Assembly: GCA_002491225.1 (NCBI GenBank)
Contig: DKVN01000168.1
Coordinates: forward strand, 1,515-6,629
Direction of reading: 5' to 3'
DNA length: 5,115 nt
Source: Faecalibacterium sp. UBA7177
GTDB lineage: Bacteria > Bacillota > Clostridia > Oscillospirales > Ruminococcaceae
In this document: piece after piece, positions 4,777 to 5,115 of the stretch
How the letters are laid out: each line of letters opens with the position of its first letter
How positions within the stretch are numbered: the first letter of the stretch is position 1
Position numbers and translations under genes: made by a program
Notes under the pieces: model-generated
Seen by the model: only the letters and a program-made list of their open reading frames with translations
What the model was told of the DNA's origin: nothing
Database searches by the model: none

Positions 4777-5115
4777 ATGATCAAAAACGCATATCTGGCC
4801 GGTGTCTACGCGCAGGTCGAACAGCGCAATCCGGGCGAACCGGAATTTTTGCAGGCGGTGCGCGAGGTGCTCGAAAGCCTCGAGGTCATCTGCGAAAAGC
4901 ACCCCGAGTACGAGAAAAACGGCGTGCTCGAGCGGATGGTCGAGCCCGAGCGGTTCATCCAGTTCCGGGTGGCCTGGGTGGACGACGCGGGCAAGGTGCA
5001 GGTCAACCGCGGGTTCCGGGTGCAGTTCAACAGCGCCATCGGCCCCTACAAGGGCGGGCTGCGGCTGCATCCCAGCGTCAACGCCTCGGTGATCAAGTTC
5101 CTGGGCTTTGAGCAG
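4777..5115 (+). CDS. gdhA: NADP-type glutamate dehydrogenase, N-terminal part (cut by window end)
   Basis: The enzyme interconverts 2-oxoglutarate plus ammonia and glutamate with NADP(H), a cytoplasmic route of ammonia assimilation. The 113 residues present run off the right edge with no stop; the family usually has about 445 residues, so the rest of the substrate domain and the whole Rossmann domain lie outside. Recognition rests on the near-invariant block VNRGFRVQFNSAIGPYKGG (76-94) followed by LRLHPSVNASVIKFLGFEQ (95-113), with K92 matching the substrate-binding lysine of the hexameric bacterial enzymes. The N-terminal helical part (EPEFLQAVREVLESL, 21-35) and VEPERFIQFRVAW (55-67) also fit. 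Cofactor preference is inferred from overall similarity to E. coli-type GdhA; the cofactor domain is not visible. It has its own promoter and leader. The divergent neighbour is rnpB, so no operon is implied on that side. Confidence 0.95.
   Translation, partial: MIKNAYLAGVYAQVEQRNPGEPEFLQAVREVLESLEVICEKHPEYEKNGVLERMVEPERFIQFRVAWVDDAGKVQVNRGFRVQFNSAIGPYKGGLRLHPSVNASVIKFLGFEQ

Noticed and set aside
4508..5111. Frames on both strands around the rnpB promoter and over gdhA (4508-4726, 4561-5070, 4581-5111)
   Set aside because: They cross the rnpB 5' region, both promoters and the gdhA start. The gdhA frame from 4777 carries the conserved glutamate dehydrogenase block.

Overview
The window comes from a GC-rich, low-AT-codon Firmicute, most likely a clostridial gut-type bacterium of the Oscillospiraceae/Ruminococcaceae kind. 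The basis is strong purine-rich ribosome binding sites (AAAGGAGG before cca), sigma-A-type promoters with 17-base spacers, an lrgAB pair, an RNase P RNA of the ancestral A type (Bacilli use the B type) and a hexameric-type glutamate dehydrogenase. The taxonomic call is an inference; no marker gene here fixes the genus.

Layout from left to right. Bases 1-1173 (+) hold the 3' part of an open frame that enters from outside the window. It has one membrane segment and a long exported region with two related modules. It looks like the C-terminal end of an M56/BlaR1-type membrane protein whose sensor part is not a penicillin-binding domain. After an intergenic hairpin comes cca (1264-2802, +), a CCA-adding or CC/A-adding tRNA nucleotidyltransferase with an HD domain and an unusual Ala/Pro/Gly-rich insertion. 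A perfect 14-bp hairpin follows, and its last base is next to the -35 box of a promoter for lrgA-lrgB (2963-4040, +), two overlapping membrane-protein genes of the holin/antiholin-like family. Between lrgB and the next gene lies a compact block of repeats and hairpins (4041-4172), most of which reads as a double terminator for the minus strand.

The minus strand carries rnpB, the RNase P RNA (about 4186-4553), with a clear promoter (TTGCGC-17-TATAAT) and a P1 helix that closes the 5' and 3' ends. Divergent to it, a second clear promoter (TTGCAA-17-TATACT) drives gdhA (4777 to beyond the right edge, +), the NADP-type glutamate dehydrogenase, of which only the first 113 residues are present.

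Functionally the window is mixed. Two genes concern tRNA maturation: RNase P makes the 5' end and recognises the 3' CCA that Cca adds or repairs. lrgAB concerns murein-hydrolase/cell-lysis control or small-metabolite export, gdhA concerns ammonia assimilation, and the left-hand gene is probably a cell-surface sensor. Apart from the lrgA-lrgB operon they appear to be separate transcription units. No mobile element, CRISPR array or tRNA gene was seen. The least explained item is the exported region of the first gene.
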